Of a stretch of DNA of 64,000 nt, positions 1 through 15,754 are shown piece after piece. The notes under the pieces are model-generated. The model was not told the DNA's origin and searched no databases. It saw nothing but the letters and a program-made list of their open reading frames with translations. The stretch is from Marinobacter qingdaonensis (GTDB taxonomy: Bacteria > Pseudomonadota > Gammaproteobacteria > Pseudomonadales > Oleiphilaceae), in assembly GCF_034555935.1 (NCBI RefSeq), contig NZ_JAYDCJ010000003.1, positions 1,302,001-1,366,000 on the forward strand, written 5' to 3'. Position 1 is the stretch's first letter. Each line of letters opens with the position of its first letter. Position numbers and translations under genes: made by a program.

Positions 1-223
1 CAGCGGCGTCGTCGTTACCGGCGAGGCCGGCGTAGGAACCCGAACGCGTGCTGAGCGCCTGGTTGCTGTCGATGTCGTAGCTAGCGTTGAAACGCGCGTA
101 GCCGTAAACAGCCATATCGTAATCGCCAGCGGTGAAGCTGACGGCACCGGCCTGGCCCGCGACACCAAGGACTGCCGCTGCTGCCGTTGCACGAATAGCT
201 GTTCTCAATTTGTTGCTTTGCAT
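1..223 (-). CDS. Porin-like outer membrane protein, N-terminal part only
   Basis: Only the first 74 codons lie in the window; the gene continues past the left edge. The start is an ATG at 223 read leftwards. Residues 1-28 form a signal peptide (basic start, alanine-rich core, AGA cleavage-like end). The mature protein begins VSFTAGDYDMAVYGYARFNA, typical of the first beta strand of trimeric general porins and DcaP-like proteins. It would form an outer-membrane channel; substrate cannot be judged from this fragment. It is divergent from the exonuclease gene at 387, with about 160 bases between the two starts. Confidence 0.7.
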   Translation of the reverse strand, partial: MQSNKLRTAIRATAAAAVLGVAGQAGAVSFTAGDYDMAVYGYARFNASYDIDSNQALSTRSGSYAGLAGNDDAA

Positions 224-386
224 CGTTGTTGTCTCCACACGTTTATTGTTGTTGGACCCACATCCAAGGTAGTTACCAATTTGTGACAATTCAAATAAAA
301 ACGGCGATTATTTAGACGAATGTCTAGGGCGGTATTTCGTTGCTATACAGACATCTGCGGTTGCACAAAAGGCGTACAATCGTCCT

Positions 387-3153
<2,767 letters not shown>

Positions 3154-3162
3154 GGAGTCGGT

Positions 3163-4179
3163 ATGTGGCTTGTACGTCCGGCGCAACCGGATGACCTTGA
3201 ACAGATTCTAGAGATAGCGGGCACCCAGAGTGCCCGCCTTTCCTCCACCCTGCCCAAACAGACGGAAGCCCTGGCCCAGAAGATTGAGCATTCGCTGGCG
3301 TCGTTCGCGGGCAAGGTGCCGGCCAGCCAGGCCCCGCGCTTCCTGTTCGTGCTGGAGAACACGGAGACCGGCTCGGTGGATGGCACCGCTGGCATCGATG
3401 CCCGGGCCGGCAACGGTCAGCCCTTCTATAATTACCGTCGCGATGCCCTGATTCATGCCTCCCACGAGCTGGGTGTGTCCCGTCGGGTGGAGGTGCTCTA
3501 TCCCTCGCACTCGCTGACCGACCAGACCCTGTTGTGTTCCTTTTCCATTCGCCCGCAACTGCGCGGCACCGACGCCTTTGAGCTGCTCTCCCGGGCGCGG
3601 ATGCTGTTCATCGCCGACCATCGTGACCGGTTCGCCTCGCATCTGGTGGTCGAGATCCAGGGTGTGCAGTCGGAGGACGGCAGTGTGCCCTTCTGGGACA
3701 GTCTGGCCCGGCATTTCTTCAACATGGACTTTGAGACCGCCGACCAGTATTCGTCCTTGCACAGCAAAACCTTCATCGCCGAGCTGATGCCTCCCAACCC
3801 CATTTACGTCACCCTGCTGACCGACCCGGCCCAGGCGGCGCTGGGCCAGCCCCACGCGCTGACCGTGCCGAATCTCGAGTTGCTGCAGCGGGAGGGCTTT
3901 CATGCCGGCTGTTATCTGGACATCTTCGACGCCGGTCCGGTGCTGGAAGCGCGAACCGACGCGATACGCACCCTGGTGACCAGTCACCGGAAAGTGCTGC
4001 ACGGACGCCACGACGAGGCCGGCGAGCTGTGCCTGATCGCCGCCGGAGAGGGCACCGACTTCCGTTGCACCCTGACCCGGGCCGAAGAGAGCATCGACGA
4101 CGAAGTGAAGGTGTCGGTAAAAACCTGGACGGTGCTGAACAAGAGCGCCGGTGATGACGTAAGGATCGCGCCCCTGTGA
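3163..4179 (+). CDS. aruF: Arginine N-succinyltransferase, alpha subunit
   Basis: This 338-residue AstA-family protein (MWLVRPAQPDDLEQILEIAG) carries the GNAT-like N-terminal fold. Together with the next gene product it would catalyse succinyl-CoA plus arginine to N-succinylarginine, the first AST step. In Pseudomonas the enzyme is a heteromer of AruF and AruG, unlike the single AstA of E. coli, and the order here (alpha then beta) is the same. It starts 10 bases after the astC stop with an AAGGAG site, which implies co-transcription. Confidence 0.92.
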   Translation: MWLVRPAQPDDLEQILEIAGTQSARLSSTLPKQTEALAQKIEHSLASFAGKVPASQAPRFLFVLENTETGSVDGTAGIDARAGNGQPFYNYRRDALIHASHELGVSRRVEVLYPSHSLTDQTLLCSFSIRPQLRGTDAFELLSRARMLFIADHRDRFASHLVVEIQGVQSEDGSVPFWDSLARHFFNMDFETADQYSSLHSKTFIAELMPPNPIYVTLLTDPAQAALGQPHALTVPNLELLQREGFHAGCYLDIFDAGPVLEARTDAIRTLVTSHRKVLHGRHDEAGELCLIAAGEGTDFRCTLTRAEESIDDEVKVSVKTWTVLNKSAGDDVRIAPL

Positions 4180-4222
4180 TGCCCCAAACCCCGACAATTG
4201 TTACCGGTCCGGAGGGTCAGAC

Positions 4223-8127
<3,905 letters not shown>

Positions 8128-8131
<4 letters not shown>

Positions 8132-8763
8132 GAGGCGATCGACGAGGTCAGCATCTCCATGGCGTGGCGAATCAGGGCGTCGGCGGCCGCCGGCTCGGCC
8201 CCGGTCGCCAGTTCCGACTGACACAGCGAAATCACCCCGTGCAGGGCGCCGCGCAGGTAGTTGGCAGTCTGTTCCGGGTCGACAATGCGGGCCCGGTTGA
8301 TGGTGCCGTCTTCCAGGCCCAGCCGGATGGCGCCAATCATCAGGTTCATCAGGTCCGACTTGGAGCACATCATGTCCTCCACCTGGCTGGCGTCCGCCTC
8401 GGCCAGGGCGGTGGGTGCCGCCGTCAGAGCTGAGAAGTAGTCCGGCTCGTCCTGGTAAAAGCGGTAATACGCTTCGCCCATGGCAACAATCTGGCCCAGA
8501 CCGGTTTCTGCGCTGTTTCGGGCCTCCTCGAAATGCGCCGCCAGACTCTGGCCGGCCCGCAGCATGATCCCCCGCTGAATCGCCGCTTTATCCTTGAAGT
8601 ATACGTACAACAGCGCCCGGCTGAGACTGGCCGTGCGGGCTATGTCATCCATGGACGTGCGCTCATACCCCTTCTCCGAGAATACCAGCTCGGCAGCATC
8701 TAGGATGGCGTCGTAGCGGGCCTGTTTTTCCCGTTCCCGGCGTGTTTTCAGCGGCTCATTCAT
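8128..8763 (-). CDS. TetR/AcrR-family transcriptional repressor
   Basis: A 211-residue TetR-type protein. The N-terminal helix-turn-helix reads [20 protein letters not shown] (about residues 36-55), followed by the usual FKDKAAI helix. The C-terminal ligand domain is divergent and gives no clue to the inducer. It is transcribed divergently from the RND efflux genes at 8931-13036, the classic arrangement for a local repressor of an efflux pump. Two palindromes in the gap (8829-8859) overlap a plausible promoter for the pump genes and are the likely operator. Confidence 0.9.
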
Positions 8764-8828
8764 GGCGTCTTCCGATTGGTTTCAACTGCAGGAGCATCAT
8801 ACCCATTGAGAGAATAAAAACCGATCAT

Positions 8829-8859
8829 TGACAAAATGTCAAAGAGTGACATGATGTCG
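8829..8859. promoter_or_regulatory. Paired palindromic operator, probable TetR binding region over the efflux promoter
   Basis: Two inverted repeats, TGACA-AAA-TGTCA (8829-8841) and TGACA-TGA-TGTCG (8847-8859), lie 18 bp centre to centre. The first overlaps a TTGACA -35 match (8828-8833), and the second overlaps a CATGAT -10 match (8850-8855) after a 16-bp spacer. Binding would block rightward transcription toward the efflux genes. The motif is seen; assigning it to the adjacent TetR protein is inference. Confidence 0.6.
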
Positions 8860-8930
8860 GAAAGAATCTCTCGGGTTTTCGATGGAGCGGAGACCTGTCA
8901 CTGACGCAAACACGGACGAAGGGACCCATC

Positions 8931-10010
8931 ATGAAGCCACTTGCTCACTCCTTAGCCGCTGTAACCCTGATAGGTCTGATCTCATCGCTGACCGGCTGCA
9001 AGGCCGGCGACGTTGCCGCCGAAGCGCCGGGCGCCGCCGTGACCGTGCGCGTGGCCGAAGTGAGTGGCGGTGACAACCAGGCCATGCCCCTGCGTTTTTC
9101 CGGCATTGTCCGTTCGACCCAACGGGCGACCCTGACCTTCCAAGTCAGCGGTACGCTCAAGGAGCGCGCGGTCGAACTGGGTCAGCGGGTGGAGGCCGGC
9201 GACCTGCTGGCCAGGGTCTACAGCCCGGCCCTGGCGCCGGCACGGGACTCGGCCCGGGCCAAACTGGACGAACTGAACACCCAGTACGAGCAGGCCAAGC
9301 GGGAGTGGGAACGCTCGAGCCGGCTGCACGAGCGCGGGGTGGTGTCGGAACAGGGCCTGGAGCAGCTGGCCGCCCGCCGTGATTCGTTGCGGGCCAGTGT
9401 GGCTACCGCCGAGGCGGCCCTGGCCGAGGCAACCCAATTGCTGAACGAGAGCAGCCTGCGCGCCCCGTTTGCGGGTCGGGTCGAGGCTCTGATGGTCGAG
9501 CCGGACGAGTTTGTCGCCGCCGGTCAGCCGGTCATGCGGCTGTCGTCGCCGGAAGGCCGGGAAGTGGAAGTGCGGGTGCCGGCGTACCTGCTGGACCACG
9601 TGGTCCTGGCCCAGCAGCTGCCGGTGTGGTCGGTCCAGGACCGCACCCGGCCCGAGCAGACCGGATTGGTGGTGGAAATAGCCCAGGCTGGCGCGGTCCG
9701 GGGTGAGCTGCACCCAATCCTGGTGAGTCTGTCGGATCAGGTCCTGGAACCCGGTGAGCCGGTAGAGGTAGGCATCACCCCGGAGTACACCTCAGCGACC
9801 ACGGTGCCGCTGCTGTCGGTCATGCGCACCAGCGAAGGCACCGGAGTGTTCCGGGTTCGCAACGGTCAGGCCCAGCGGGTACCGGTCTCGGTCCAACGGG
9901 TGGTCGGAGAGCAGGCGGTGGTGAGCGCCGACCAGCTCAAGCCGGGGGACCAAGTGGTCTACGCCGGCATGACCCGTCTGGCTGACGGTGACGCGGTGGA
10001 GGTGCACTGA
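8931..10010 (+). CDS. RND efflux periplasmic adaptor (membrane fusion protein), lipoprotein
   Basis: A HlyD/AcrA-type adaptor of 359 residues. The N-terminus is a lipoprotein signal with lipobox LTGC (acylated Cys23). A barrel-sandwich/lipoyl half-motif (VSGTLKERAVELGQRVEAGD) is followed by an alpha-helical hairpin at about residues 100-165 and the second half (LRAPFAGRVEALMVEPDEFV). The adaptor links the inner-membrane pump encoded next to an outer-membrane channel. No channel gene is nearby, so it probably uses a shared TolC-like protein. Its stop overlaps the start of the pump gene by one base. Confidence 0.9.
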   Translation: MKPLAHSLAAVTLIGLISSLTGCKAGDVAAEAPGAAVTVRVAEVSGGDNQAMPLRFSGIVRSTQRATLTFQVSGTLKERAVELGQRVEAGDLLARVYSPALAPARDSARAKLDELNTQYEQAKREWERSSRLHERGVVSEQGLEQLAARRDSLRASVATAEAALAEATQLLNESSLRAPFAGRVEALMVEPDEFVAAGQPVMRLSSPEGREVEVRVPAYLLDHVVLAQQLPVWSVQDRTRPEQTGLVVEIAQAGAVRGELHPILVSLSDQVLEPGEPVEVGITPEYTSATTVPLLSVMRTSEGTGVFRVRNGQAQRVPVSVQRVVGEQAVVSADQLKPGDQVVYAGMTRLADGDAVEVH

Positions 10011-13000
10011 TGACTCGCCGGCTTCTGAACTGCCAGCGGTTGTTGGGCATGGTGGTGACCATGCTCTGCCTGCTGGGTATTGCCGCCTACAGCACCATGC
10101 CCCGCCAGGAGGATCCGTCCTTTCCCTACCGCGCCGGCATGGTCACCGTGAACTACCCGGGTGCCAGCGCCGATGCCGTCGAGCGGCTGGTCCTGCGGCC
10201 CCTGGTCGACGAGCTGCGTCAGGTCGAAGAGGTGGATTTCAGCCAGGGCACCGCCCGCACGGGGGTCGCCCTGGCCCGAGTGAAACTGAACGACACCATC
10301 TACGACACCGACTCAGCCTGGGACCGGGTGCGCCTGGCCATGGAGCGGGCCAAACAGGATTTTCCCGATGACGTCGGGCAGATGTCCCTGGATGATCGGC
10401 TGATCGACATTCCAGCGGTGGTACTGGCGGTGTCCGGCGCCGCCTCGGTGACCGAGCTGAGCGATGTGGCCGAGCGGCTGAAACAGAACCTGTCGGATAT
10501 TGCCGGGGTGTCCCGCATCGAGCTGGAGGGCGACGCCGACGAGCAGATCACCCTGGCCCTGGATGACGCCGCCCTGTACCGCCTGGGCATCTCGCCGGCC
10601 CGGGTGATGGACACCCTGGCGCGGCGGAACCAGACCATTCCCGGTGGCTTCGTGGTGGTGGATGGCCGGCGCCTGTCGGTGCTGCCCAACAGCGAATTCG
10701 CCGACATCGAGGCCATCCGGGCCACGCCGATTGAATTGCCCGACGGCTCCCAGGTGCCCCTGGCGGCGGCCGCCGAAGTCTGGCGGGGGCCGGTGGAGCC
10801 GCGTCAGCCGGAAACCTGGTTCGACGGCGAGCGAGTGGTCCTGTTGTCGATCATCATTGAAGAGGGCTCCACCGACGCCATCCGGTTCGGCCAGCGCATC
10901 CGGGAGCGGGTTGCCAGCGTGCGCGAGAAGTTCGCCCCCTACGACATCCAGGAGATGTTCTTCCAGCCCGATAAGGTGGAAGAACGGCTCGATAACCTGG
11001 CCTGGAGCCTGGTGCTGTCGGTACTGATCATCGTGGCGGTGGTGTTCACCGGCATGGGCATCCGCATGGGCGTGCTGGTGGCCTCGATCCTGCCCATGGT
11101 GGCGCTGATCAGTATTGGCCTGTACGACCTGGGTGGCGGGGTGCTGCACCAGATCGCGGTGATCGGCATGGTGATCTCCCTGGGCATACTGATCGACAAC
11201 GCCATCGTCATCGTCGAGAACATCCAGCATCACCTGGACGCCGGCAGCCGTCGGCTGGACGCCTTGCGCACCGCCGTGGGTGAGCTGGCCGGGCCCTTGG
11301 GCGCGTCCACCGGCACCACCCTGGCGGCGTTTGCGCCGTTGCTGCTGTCCAAGGGCGGTACCGCCGATTTCACCCGGGGTGTGCCGGTGATGATCATGCT
11401 TACCCTCTCGGTGAGCTACCTGCTGGCGATCTCGGCGGTGCCGCTGCTGGCGGCCCGGTTCCTGAAACCGCGCCGCCAGGCCGGCAAGGACCGCTTGATT
11501 GGCCTGGCCCAGTTCCTGGGCGGGCTGGTATCCCGCTATCCGGGCCGGCTGATCGTGGCCGGGACAGCGCTGGTGGCCATCAGTGTCGCGATGACCCCGT
11601 TCATGGCCCAGCAGTTTTTCCCCAACGCCGACCGGCCGCGGGTCATCGTCGAATTGTACATGCCCGAGGGCACCGACCAGGCCCGCACCGCCGAGGCCGC
11701 CGAAGCGCTGGAGCGGATGATCCGGACCCAGTCCGATGCCCTAGAAGTGCACCGGTTCGTCGGCTTTACCGGCCCAAGCTTCTACTACAACCTGCAGCGG
11801 TCGCCCCAGGCCCCGAACCGGGCCCGACTGGTGATCCGCACCCCGACCCTGGCCGACACCACCGAGATGATCCGCTGGGTCCGCGCCCATGTGCGCGAGG
11901 AAATGCCCGAGCTGGACGTGACCGTCGGCATTCTCGGTCAGGGGCCGCCCAGAGCAGCACCGGTCGCGGTGCGGGTCTATCACGCCAGCGACGAGACCCG
12001 GGCCGAGGCGGTCGAGCGGGTATTTGCGATCCTGCGGGGTACCGAAGGCACGGTTGACGTTCGCCACGACCTGGACATCGGCGTGCCGAGCATCGCCATC
12101 AACGTGGACGACGCCACCGCCGCCCGTTACGGCCTGACCCGGGCCGACGTCGCCCAGAGCCTGTATGGCCAGAGCTTTGGGGTGGTGGCCGAACGCTACC
12201 GCAAGGAAGACGACCCGATTCCCCTGGTGCTGAGGTCCCGGGAGGGTACCTCGCTGTCGCTGTCGCGACTGCTGTCGGTCAACATCTACAACGACCGGGG
12301 CGACGCTGTGCCGCTGTCGGCAGTGGCCACGGTGGAAACCAGCTGGGAGCCGGCGGTGTGGTACCTGCGTGACGGTGTGCGTATGAACACGGTCACCGCC
12401 AACCTCGAAGCCGGTTACAGCTTCAGCAGCGCCCTCGACAGCCTATACCGGGCCATCGAAGAGAACCCGTTGCCGGCAGGCACCCGCATTGCCCTGGGCG
12501 GCGATGCCGAAGGCTCGGGCGACGCCAACACTGCGCTGCTGACGGCTGCGCCTATTGGCGTGTTGCTGCTGCTGTTCTTCCTGTTGCTGCAGTTCAATTC
12601 CTTCCGCCGGGTGGCAATCATCCTGCTGACCGTGCCGCTGGCTACGGTGGGGATCTTCCCCGGACTGGTGCTGTCGGGCTCGCCCTTCGGCTTCCAGTCG
12701 TTGCTCGGGGTCATCGCGCTGGTGGGGATTGTGGTGAACAACGCCATCGTGCTGCTGGACGTCATGGACCGTCAGCTGGCAGCGGGGGAATCCATTCGGG
12801 ACGCGGTGCGCAAGGCTGTGGAGCAGCGTACCCGGCCGATCCTGCTCACCACCGCCACCACCGTGGCCGGTCTGCTGCCGCTGGCGTTTTCCAGCTCAAC
12901 CCTGTGGCCACCCATGGCCTGGGCCATCATCTCCGGCCTGCTGGCATCCACGGTCCTGACCCTGCTGGTGATACCGGCGGTGTGCACCCAACTGATCCGC

Positions 13001-13036
13001 ACACCGGTGCCCGAACCGCAAAACGCCCCGGCCTGA
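10010..13036 (+). CDS. RND-family efflux transporter, inner-membrane pump
   Basis: At 1008 residues this is a complete AcrB/MexF-like resistance-nodulation-division pump with 12 membrane segments (clusters at about 330-480 and 840-1000) and two periplasmic loops. It is driven by the proton gradient and works with the adaptor upstream. In transmembrane segment 4 the motif is GILIDNAIVIVEN: the first proton-relay aspartate of AcrB is kept and the second is asparagine, as in many members of this subfamily. The second half has NNAIVLLDVMD. Substrates cannot be inferred. The gene is convergent with astE, 12 bases apart. Confidence 0.92.
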   Translation: MTRRLLNCQRLLGMVVTMLCLLGIAAYSTMPRQEDPSFPYRAGMVTVNYPGASADAVERLVLRPLVDELRQVEEVDFSQGTARTGVALARVKLNDTIYDTDSAWDRVRLAMERAKQDFPDDVGQMSLDDRLIDIPAVVLAVSGAASVTELSDVAERLKQNLSDIAGVSRIELEGDADEQITLALDDAALYRLGISPARVMDTLARRNQTIPGGFVVVDGRRLSVLPNSEFADIEAIRATPIELPDGSQVPLAAAAEVWRGPVEPRQPETWFDGERVVLLSIIIEEGSTDAIRFGQRIRERVASVREKFAPYDIQEMFFQPDKVEERLDNLAWSLVLSVLIIVAVVFTGMGIRMGVLVASILPMVALISIGLYDLGGGVLHQIAVIGMVISLGILIDNAIVIVENIQHHLDAGSRRLDALRTAVGELAGPLGASTGTTLAAFAPLLLSKGGTADFTRGVPVMIMLTLSVSYLLAISAVPLLAARFLKPRRQAGKDRLIGLAQFLGGLVSRYPGRLIVAGTALVAISVAMTPFMAQQFFPNADRPRVIVELYMPEGTDQARTAEAAEALERMIRTQSDALEVHRFVGFTGPSFYYNLQRSPQAPNRARLVIRTPTLADTTEMIRWVRAHVREEMPELDVTVGILGQGPPRAAPVAVRVYHASDETRAEAVERVFAILRGTEGTVDVRHDLDIGVPSIAINVDDATAARYGLTRADVAQSLYGQSFGVVAERYRKEDDPIPLVLRSREGTSLSLSRLLSVNIYNDRGDAVPLSAVATVETSWEPAVWYLRDGVRMNTVTANLEAGYSFSSALDSLYRAIEENPLPAGTRIALGGDAEGSGDANTALLTAAPIGVLLLLFFLLLQFNSFRRVAIILLTVPLATVGIFPGLVLSGSPFGFQSLLGVIALVGIVVNNAIVLLDVMDRQLAAGESIRDAVRKAVEQRTRPILLTTATTVAGLLPLAFSSSTLWPPMAWAIISGLLASTVLTLLVIPAVCTQLIRTPVPEPQNAPA

Positions 13037-13048
13037 GTGCCGGATAGA

Positions 13049-14098
13049 TCAGGTCCCGGCTGACTGCCGGGGCCTGATCAACAAACCAACCCGCTGCCCC
13101 ACCGGCACCTGCCGGTTCGGGAATACGATGGCCTCGGCCACCGCACCAACCCGGTAGTGCGTCTTCTCATCCTCCCAGATCACCGTGCCGCTCGGATACT
13201 CGGTGAAATTGGCGACGTCGTCCGGCACGTGGAACTGGAACGATGGGCCGGTGTTGAGAATTTCATGCACCACCTCGAAGACGGTCAGCCGGTCGAGTGA
13301 CGGGTCCGACCGGCCGGAGGCGGGTTGCCCCCTGAACCGACGGCGTAGGGCATCCTTGATACCGGTAAACCGGCTCAGATCGTTCTGGCCAAACGGCCGC
13401 ACCTTACCCAGCTCGACGGTGAAACTCTCGGCACCCAGCTGTGTGGACGAAAAGGAAGAAAAGGTGGTCCCGGCCCTGTGCTGCAGCAGCAAGGTTTCCA
13501 CCTCCGCTTCCAGCAGGAATGCGCACTGGCCGTTTGGCACCTCGCGACCCTCGACATAGGGGTAGAGAGCGAACTTCTCCCGCTGCGAGGGTCGGATGGC
13601 GGTATGCAGGTCGTAGTGGGACAGGGCGCCGCCACGATTGCGAGCAAAATCCTGGCAAAAGCCCTCCAGCTGCCGCGCCCGCTCCGCCTCGGCCAGGCCC
13701 TGGTGCTCCGGTTTGCCGTGGGCGCCGTGGAACAGCCGGTTCATATTCACCTCCAGGAAACGCTCACCTGCCACCATTGCCGGCGGGTTGCCCAGAATCA
13801 GCAGCAGTGGGCAGGCCAGTTGCCAGTCGCCGTTCAGCAGTTCCTGAACCAAACCATTCAGCACCTCGATGGGCGCGGTCTCATTGCCATGGACGCCGGC
13901 CGAGACGATGAGTTTCTCCGCGTTTGGGTTAGTGCGGTCGGCGGGAGGCGTGATTTCCAACACGCCCACGGCCCGGCGGATCACCGTTGTGCCGTCGGTC
14001 AGGGCGATGGTTGTTTCGGGCAAGTCCGAGGAAGGGTAGCGGAGAGTGTGATCCAGCCAGTCCGTCGAGTCGTGGAAGAGTCGGGTGTCGTCTGCCAT
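13049..14098 (-). CDS. astE: Succinylglutamate desuccinylase
   Basis: AstE (349 residues) releases succinate and glutamate from succinylglutamate, the last AST step. It is a zinc carboxypeptidase-like AstE/AspA enzyme: SAGVHGNETAP holds zinc ligands His and Glu, and SHYDLHTAIRPS supplies the third ligand. It completes the pathway encoded at 1939-8131 but sits 5 kb away on the other strand, downstream of the amino-acid transporter genes. The 178 bases separating it from the permease gene contain a REP-like repeat, so co-transcription is possible but attenuated. Confidence 0.93.
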   Translation of the reverse strand: MADDTRLFHDSTDWLDHTLRYPSSDLPETTIALTDGTTVIRRAVGVLEITPPADRTNPNAEKLIVSAGVHGNETAPIEVLNGLVQELLNGDWQLACPLLLILGNPPAMVAGERFLEVNMNRLFHGAHGKPEHQGLAEAERARQLEGFCQDFARNRGGALSHYDLHTAIRPSQREKFALYPYVEGREVPNGQCAFLLEAEVETLLLQHRAGTTFSSFSSTQLGAESFTVELGKVRPFGQNDLSRFTGIKDALRRRFRGQPASGRSDPSLDRLTVFEVVHEILNTGPSFQFHVPDDVANFTEYPSGTVIWEDEKTHYRVGAVAEAIVFPNRQVPVGQRVGLLIRPRQSAGT

Positions 14099-14121
14099 GG
14101 GAATCCCCGAATAGAGTTAGA

Positions 14122-14231
14122 GGGCAGGTGCCGGTCAGCTTGCCGGGAGTGTGTGAAGCCATGGATGGCTTCACTCAAGCGCCCATGGATGGGCTCGAAG
14201 CGGCTCCCGGCAAGCTGACCGGCGCCTGCCC
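14122..14231. repeat. REP/BIME-like palindromic element, three nested hairpins
   Basis: Two 28-bp arms at 14122-14149 and 14204-14231 are inverted repeats with a single mismatch. Between them lie two smaller perfect hairpins, TGAAGCCAT-GG-ATGGCTTCA (14154-14173) and GCCCAT-GG-ATGGGC (14181-14194). The whole can fold as a long stem topped by two short stem-loops. It is intergenic, between the transporter stop and the astE start on the same strand. The shape is typical of dispersed extragenic palindromes that stabilise or partly terminate transcripts; only one copy was noticed here. Confidence 0.7.
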
Positions 14232-14276
14232 ATCCACCCATGTTGAGCAGAGCCATGGGCCAGTGTTAGCTGTGGA

Positions 14277-14999
14277 TCAGTTGCTGATCGGCCGCTGGTG
14301 CCGCAACAGATGATTTTCCAGCTTGCGGAAGGCAAACACCAGAATGAACGTCAGGATCATGTACAGCAGCGCGACAAAAATGAACGCGTCGAACGGCGCA
14401 TAGAACCGCGAGTAGATGTTGCGGGCAGCCCCGGTCAGATCCACGATGGTCACCACGCTGGCAATCGCGCTCGAGTGCAGCATGAAAATAACCTCGTTGG
14501 AGTAGGCCTGCACCGCCCGGCGCGCCGCGCTCGGCAGAATGATCCGGCGGGTACGCAGGAACCAGTTCATGCCGTAGGCCTTGGCCGCCTCGATTTCGCC
14601 ATGGGGCGTGGCCACGATGGCGCCGCGGATGATTTCCGTGGTGTAGGCCGCGGTGTTGAGCGTAAAGGCCAGCAGGGCCGGGTAGAACGGTTCCCGGAAG
14701 ATCTCCCACCAGAAGGTCTGCTGGATGCCCGGAACCTGGGCAATGCCGTAGTAGATGATGTACAGCTGGATCAGCAGCGGCGTGCCCCGGAACAGGTAGG
14801 TGTAGAGCCAGACCGGCCCGGACACGAAGGGGTTCTTGCTGCAGCGCATCAGCGCCAGCGGCACCGCGCACAGCAAGCCAATCACCAGCGACAGGAACAC
14901 CAGCTGGACCGTATTCACCAGCCCGTCCCAGTACTCCAGCAGGGTCATCGCCGTGAAGATGTCGTTCTGGTCGAGCCATTGGGCGATAAATTCAGGCAT
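14277..14999 (-). CDS. aotM: Basic amino acid ABC transporter permease (ArtM/HisM/AotM type)
   Basis: A 240-residue inner-membrane permease of the polar amino acid family. It has about five membrane segments and the coupling-loop signature EAAKAYGMNWFLRTRRIILP that docks on the ATPase. It pairs with the permease at 15003-15707, whose stop is three bases upstream. Together with the binding protein and ATPase it forms a histidine/arginine/ornithine-type importer. Its position beside astE and the AST operon suggests arginine or ornithine as substrate; this is inference from context. Confidence 0.85.
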   Translation of the reverse strand: MPEFIAQWLDQNDIFTAMTLLEYWDGLVNTVQLVFLSLVIGLLCAVPLALMRCSKNPFVSGPVWLYTYLFRGTPLLIQLYIIYYGIAQVPGIQQTFWWEIFREPFYPALLAFTLNTAAYTTEIIRGAIVATPHGEIEAAKAYGMNWFLRTRRIILPSAARRAVQAYSNEVIFMLHSSAIASVVTIVDLTGAARNIYSRFYAPFDAFIFVALLYMILTFILVFAFRKLENHLLRHQRPISN

Positions 15000-15002
15000 C
15001 GT

Positions 15003-15707
15003 TTATCCCCCCTGGACCACGCCAACATTGGCGCGTTTGTCGAGCCATCGGATGAACAGCTCGGACCCGGCGGTCAGGGCCAGATACACGGCGGCCACCG
15101 GGATGAAAAAGTGGAATGGCATGCGTTCGGCCTTGGCCGCTTCTTCGGCCACCCGAACCATGTCGGTCAGGCCGATGATCGACACCAGTGCGGTGGTCTT
15201 CAGCAGCACCTGCCAGTTGTTGCCGAGGCCCGGCAGGGCATGGCGCAGCATCTGCGGGAAGATGATCCGACGGAAGGTGTGCCAGCGGGTAAACCCGTAG
15301 GCCCGCGCCGCTTCAATCTGGCCGGTTTCCACCGCCAGGAAAGCACCGCGAAAGGTTTCGGTCATGTAGGCGCCGAAAATCAGACCGATGGTGACCACGC
15401 CGGAAATGAACGGGTCGAACTGGAAGAAAAAGTCGATTTCGTAGGCGTCCCACAGAAAGTCAGACAGGTTGTTCACCGCCACCTGGCCGCCGTAGTAGAA
15501 CAGCAGCATCATCACCAGGTCGGGGACACCGCGGATCAGTGTGGTGTAGGCGGTTGCCACGCCCTTGGCGACACGATTGCTGGACAGCTTGGAGGAGGCG
15601 CCAATCAGTCCGAGAGTGACTGCCAGGGCCAGGGAGAGGAAGGCCAATTCAATGGTGACGACTGCCCCGTCCAGTAGTGCCGGGCCATAGCCTTTCAGAT
15701 CGAGCAT
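15003..15707 (-). CDS. aotQ: Basic amino acid ABC transporter permease (HisQ/AotQ type)
   Basis: The second permease, of 234 residues. It begins MLDLKGYGPALLDGAVVTIE, typical of HisQ/AotQ proteins, and carries the coupling motif EAARAYGFTRWHTFRRIIFP. It forms the channel as a heterodimer with the downstream permease. It lies 47 bases downstream of the binding-protein gene in a four-gene run (ATPase, binding protein, Q, M) read leftwards. Confidence 0.86.
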   Translation of the reverse strand: MLDLKGYGPALLDGAVVTIELAFLSLALAVTLGLIGASSKLSSNRVAKGVATAYTTLIRGVPDLVMMLLFYYGGQVAVNNLSDFLWDAYEIDFFFQFDPFISGVVTIGLIFGAYMTETFRGAFLAVETGQIEAARAYGFTRWHTFRRIIFPQMLRHALPGLGNNWQVLLKTTALVSIIGLTDMVRVAEEAAKAERMPFHFFIPVAAVYLALTAGSELFIRWLDKRANVGVVQGG

Positions 15708-15754
15708 GGAAGAGTCCGGTAGTCAGGGGTGGCCGGGTGGCCACCCCTGCGGTT

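Noticed and set aside
13047..13079. Inverted repeat GATCAGG / CCTGATC at the end of astE as a terminator
   Set aside because: The stem is imperfect overall and no T-run follows on either strand; it overlaps the astE stop, so it was not called.
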